Assembly: GCA_023398295.1 (NCBI GenBank)
Contig: JAEWSL010000026.1
Span: forward strand, 1 to 29,653
DNA length: 29,653 nucleotides
Source: Elusimicrobiota bacterium
GTDB taxonomy: Bacteria; Elusimicrobiota; Elusimicrobia; Elusimicrobiales; Elusimicrobiaceae
Reading direction: 5' to 3'
The notes below the pieces were generated by a model, which saw only the letters and a list, made by a program, of their open reading frames with translations, was not told the DNA's origin and made no database searches. The translations under genes were made by a program, and so were the position numbers. The first letter of the stretch is position 1. Every line of letters begins with the position of its first letter. Shown in pieces: positions 28,828 through 29,653 of this stretch.

Positions 28828-29653
28828 ATGAACGTATCCGTGGCCTTTAACCTTGCTTTGGACAAAACTTTTGACTATATTTTGCCGCCTGCTTTAGAGG
28901 CCAAGGCAAAAGAAGGCCTGCGCGTAAAAGCGCCTTTCGGGAGCACTCTTAGGACGGGGGTTTTGGTAAAACTTGACACAAAACCCAAACTGCCAAAAGA
29001 CGTTAAACTTAAAGAGATATCTGAAATCATTGACGAAGAAATTTATTTCGGCGCGGATTTATTTGCTCTGGCGGGTTTTCTTTGCGCGTCTTACGCAAAT
29101 ACCTTAGGACAGTCTTTAGATGCGCTTTTGCCCGATATTATTTCGCCAAAAATATTTACCTCGCCTTCTAAAAAAGACGCAAAGAAAACAGAGGGGGAAG
29201 AACTTTCCCTCCCGCTTTTCTATGGCGAGGGTGTTTTGAGCGAAAAACAAAAAGCCGCCGTTAAAGCGGCCAAAGAAAATAACGCGGTTTTGTTTTTTGA
29301 CGACTTTCGCCTTCCTTTAAGCCAAGGCGCGTTTTTGGCCGCGCTTAATTTTGCCTTTGAAGTTTTTTGCGGCGGCGCGCAGATTCTTATTTTAACGCCT
29401 GATGTCGTAAGCTCTTCTTCGGCCATAGCTTTGGTAAAGCAAAAGTTCCGCGGACAAAACATATATATGTGGCACGCCAAAGTTCCCGTAAGCGAAAAGA
29501 AACGCGCGGCCGCCGCACTTCTTAAAGGCGAGCCTTGCGTGATAATAGGCGCGCCTTCGGCAAGCCTGCTGCCTTTTAAGAATTTGGGCCTTGTCATAAT
29601 GCTTGACGAGGAAGATAAAACTTATAAACGCGAAGATATGCGCCCCTATTACC
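28828..29653 (+). CDS. priA: PriA-like primosomal protein, 5' part, Walker A missing
   Basis: The first 275 codons are in the window and the gene runs off the right edge. PriA restarts stalled replication forks. The N-terminal 3'-DNA-binding domain is present (VAFNLALDKTFDYILPP, then LRVKAPFGSTLRTGVLV). The helicase domain follows in order: LSEKQKAAV, ILILTPDVV, MWHAKVP, VIIGAPSASLLPFKNLGLVIMLDEED and TYKREDMRPYY. Two key sites are altered: the Walker A loop (usually GVTGSGKTEVY) reads FDDFRLPLSQG, and Walker B DEEH reads DEED. ATP hydrolysis is therefore doubtful, as with actinobacterial PriA-like proteins. AAGAAAGGA precedes the ATG. The gmk-rpoZ-priA order supports the identity. Confidence 0.88.
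   Translation, partial: MNVSVAFNLALDKTFDYILPPALEAKAKEGLRVKAPFGSTLRTGVLVKLDTKPKLPKDVKLKEISEIIDEEIYFGADLFALAGFLCASYANTLGQSLDALLPDIISPKIFTSPSKKDAKKTEGEELSLPLFYGEGVLSEKQKAAVKAAKENNAVLFFDDFRLPLSQGAFLAALNFAFEVFCGGAQILILTPDVVSSSSAIALVKQKFRGQNIYMWHAKVPVSEKKRAAAALLKGEPCVIIGAPSASLLPFKNLGLVIMLDEEDKTYKREDMRPYY

Overview
The window is a dense stretch of bacterial chromosome, about 29.6 kb, with roughly 24 protein genes and three tRNAs. It comes from a diderm (Gram-negative-type) bacterium: there is an Mla-type phospholipid transport system, and several proteins have signal peptides. Two prepilin-like genes with the N-terminal motif FTLIE/FTLVE followed by a VVLII core, together with overall gene style and moderate GC, resemble Elusimicrobiota (gut Elusimicrobium relatives). 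That assignment is inference from style; no rRNA is present to test it.

Layout. 1-3574 (+): 3' end of mlaE, then mlaF, mlaD and radA. The MlaD homologue carries a long C-terminal region that reads like an outer-membrane beta-barrel, as in the trans-envelope MlaD of diderm Firmicutes. 3575-4253: a gene-free 0.68 kb stretch holding a large palindromic element that folds on paper into a three-way junction, followed by an approximately 84-bp tandem duplication. 4254-4805 (+): small prepilin-like protein. 4802-7574 (-): divergent cation/proton antiporter homologue, SGNH hydrolase, YdeI/OmpD-type protein. 7894-8601 (+): secreted protein with a CheD-like Thr-Cys-His pattern. 8625-8708 (-): tRNA-Leu(CAA). 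8916-12837 (+): M42 aminopeptidase, transketolase-like enzyme, PPC/DUF296 protein. 12942-13679 (-): metallo-beta-lactamase-fold hydrolase. 13779-17134 (+): RidA, MalQ, pyrimidine-nucleoside phosphorylase. 17131-20506 (-): a signal-plus-TM protein of unknown role, then a tightly overlapped radC-cyuA-trmJ unit (transcribed in that order). 20565-21926 (+): dihydrolipoamide dehydrogenase. 22012-23841 (-): DUF885-family protein lacking the family's metal motif. 23970-25223 (-): large prepilin-like protein with nine 22-residue Cys-rich repeats. 25419-29653 (+): tRNA-Lys(CTT), tRNA-Leu(TAG), tig, gmk, rpoZ, a family-4 uracil-DNA glycosylase and the start of priA.

Most genes are housekeeping or central metabolism: sugar phosphate and glucan handling, nucleoside salvage, cysteine breakdown, translation, transcription and repair. 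The more unusual content is at the cell surface and in degenerate enzymes: the MlaD-barrel fusion, the repeat-bearing prepilin, the secreted CheD-like protein, the DUF885 protein without its HExxPGH ligands, and a PriA whose Walker A loop is absent. Two strong bidirectional terminators (about 12.9 kb and 21.98 kb) close convergent gene pairs. Two other convergent pairs overlap by 4 bp with no terminator between them. No CRISPR array, insertion sequence or prophage was seen.
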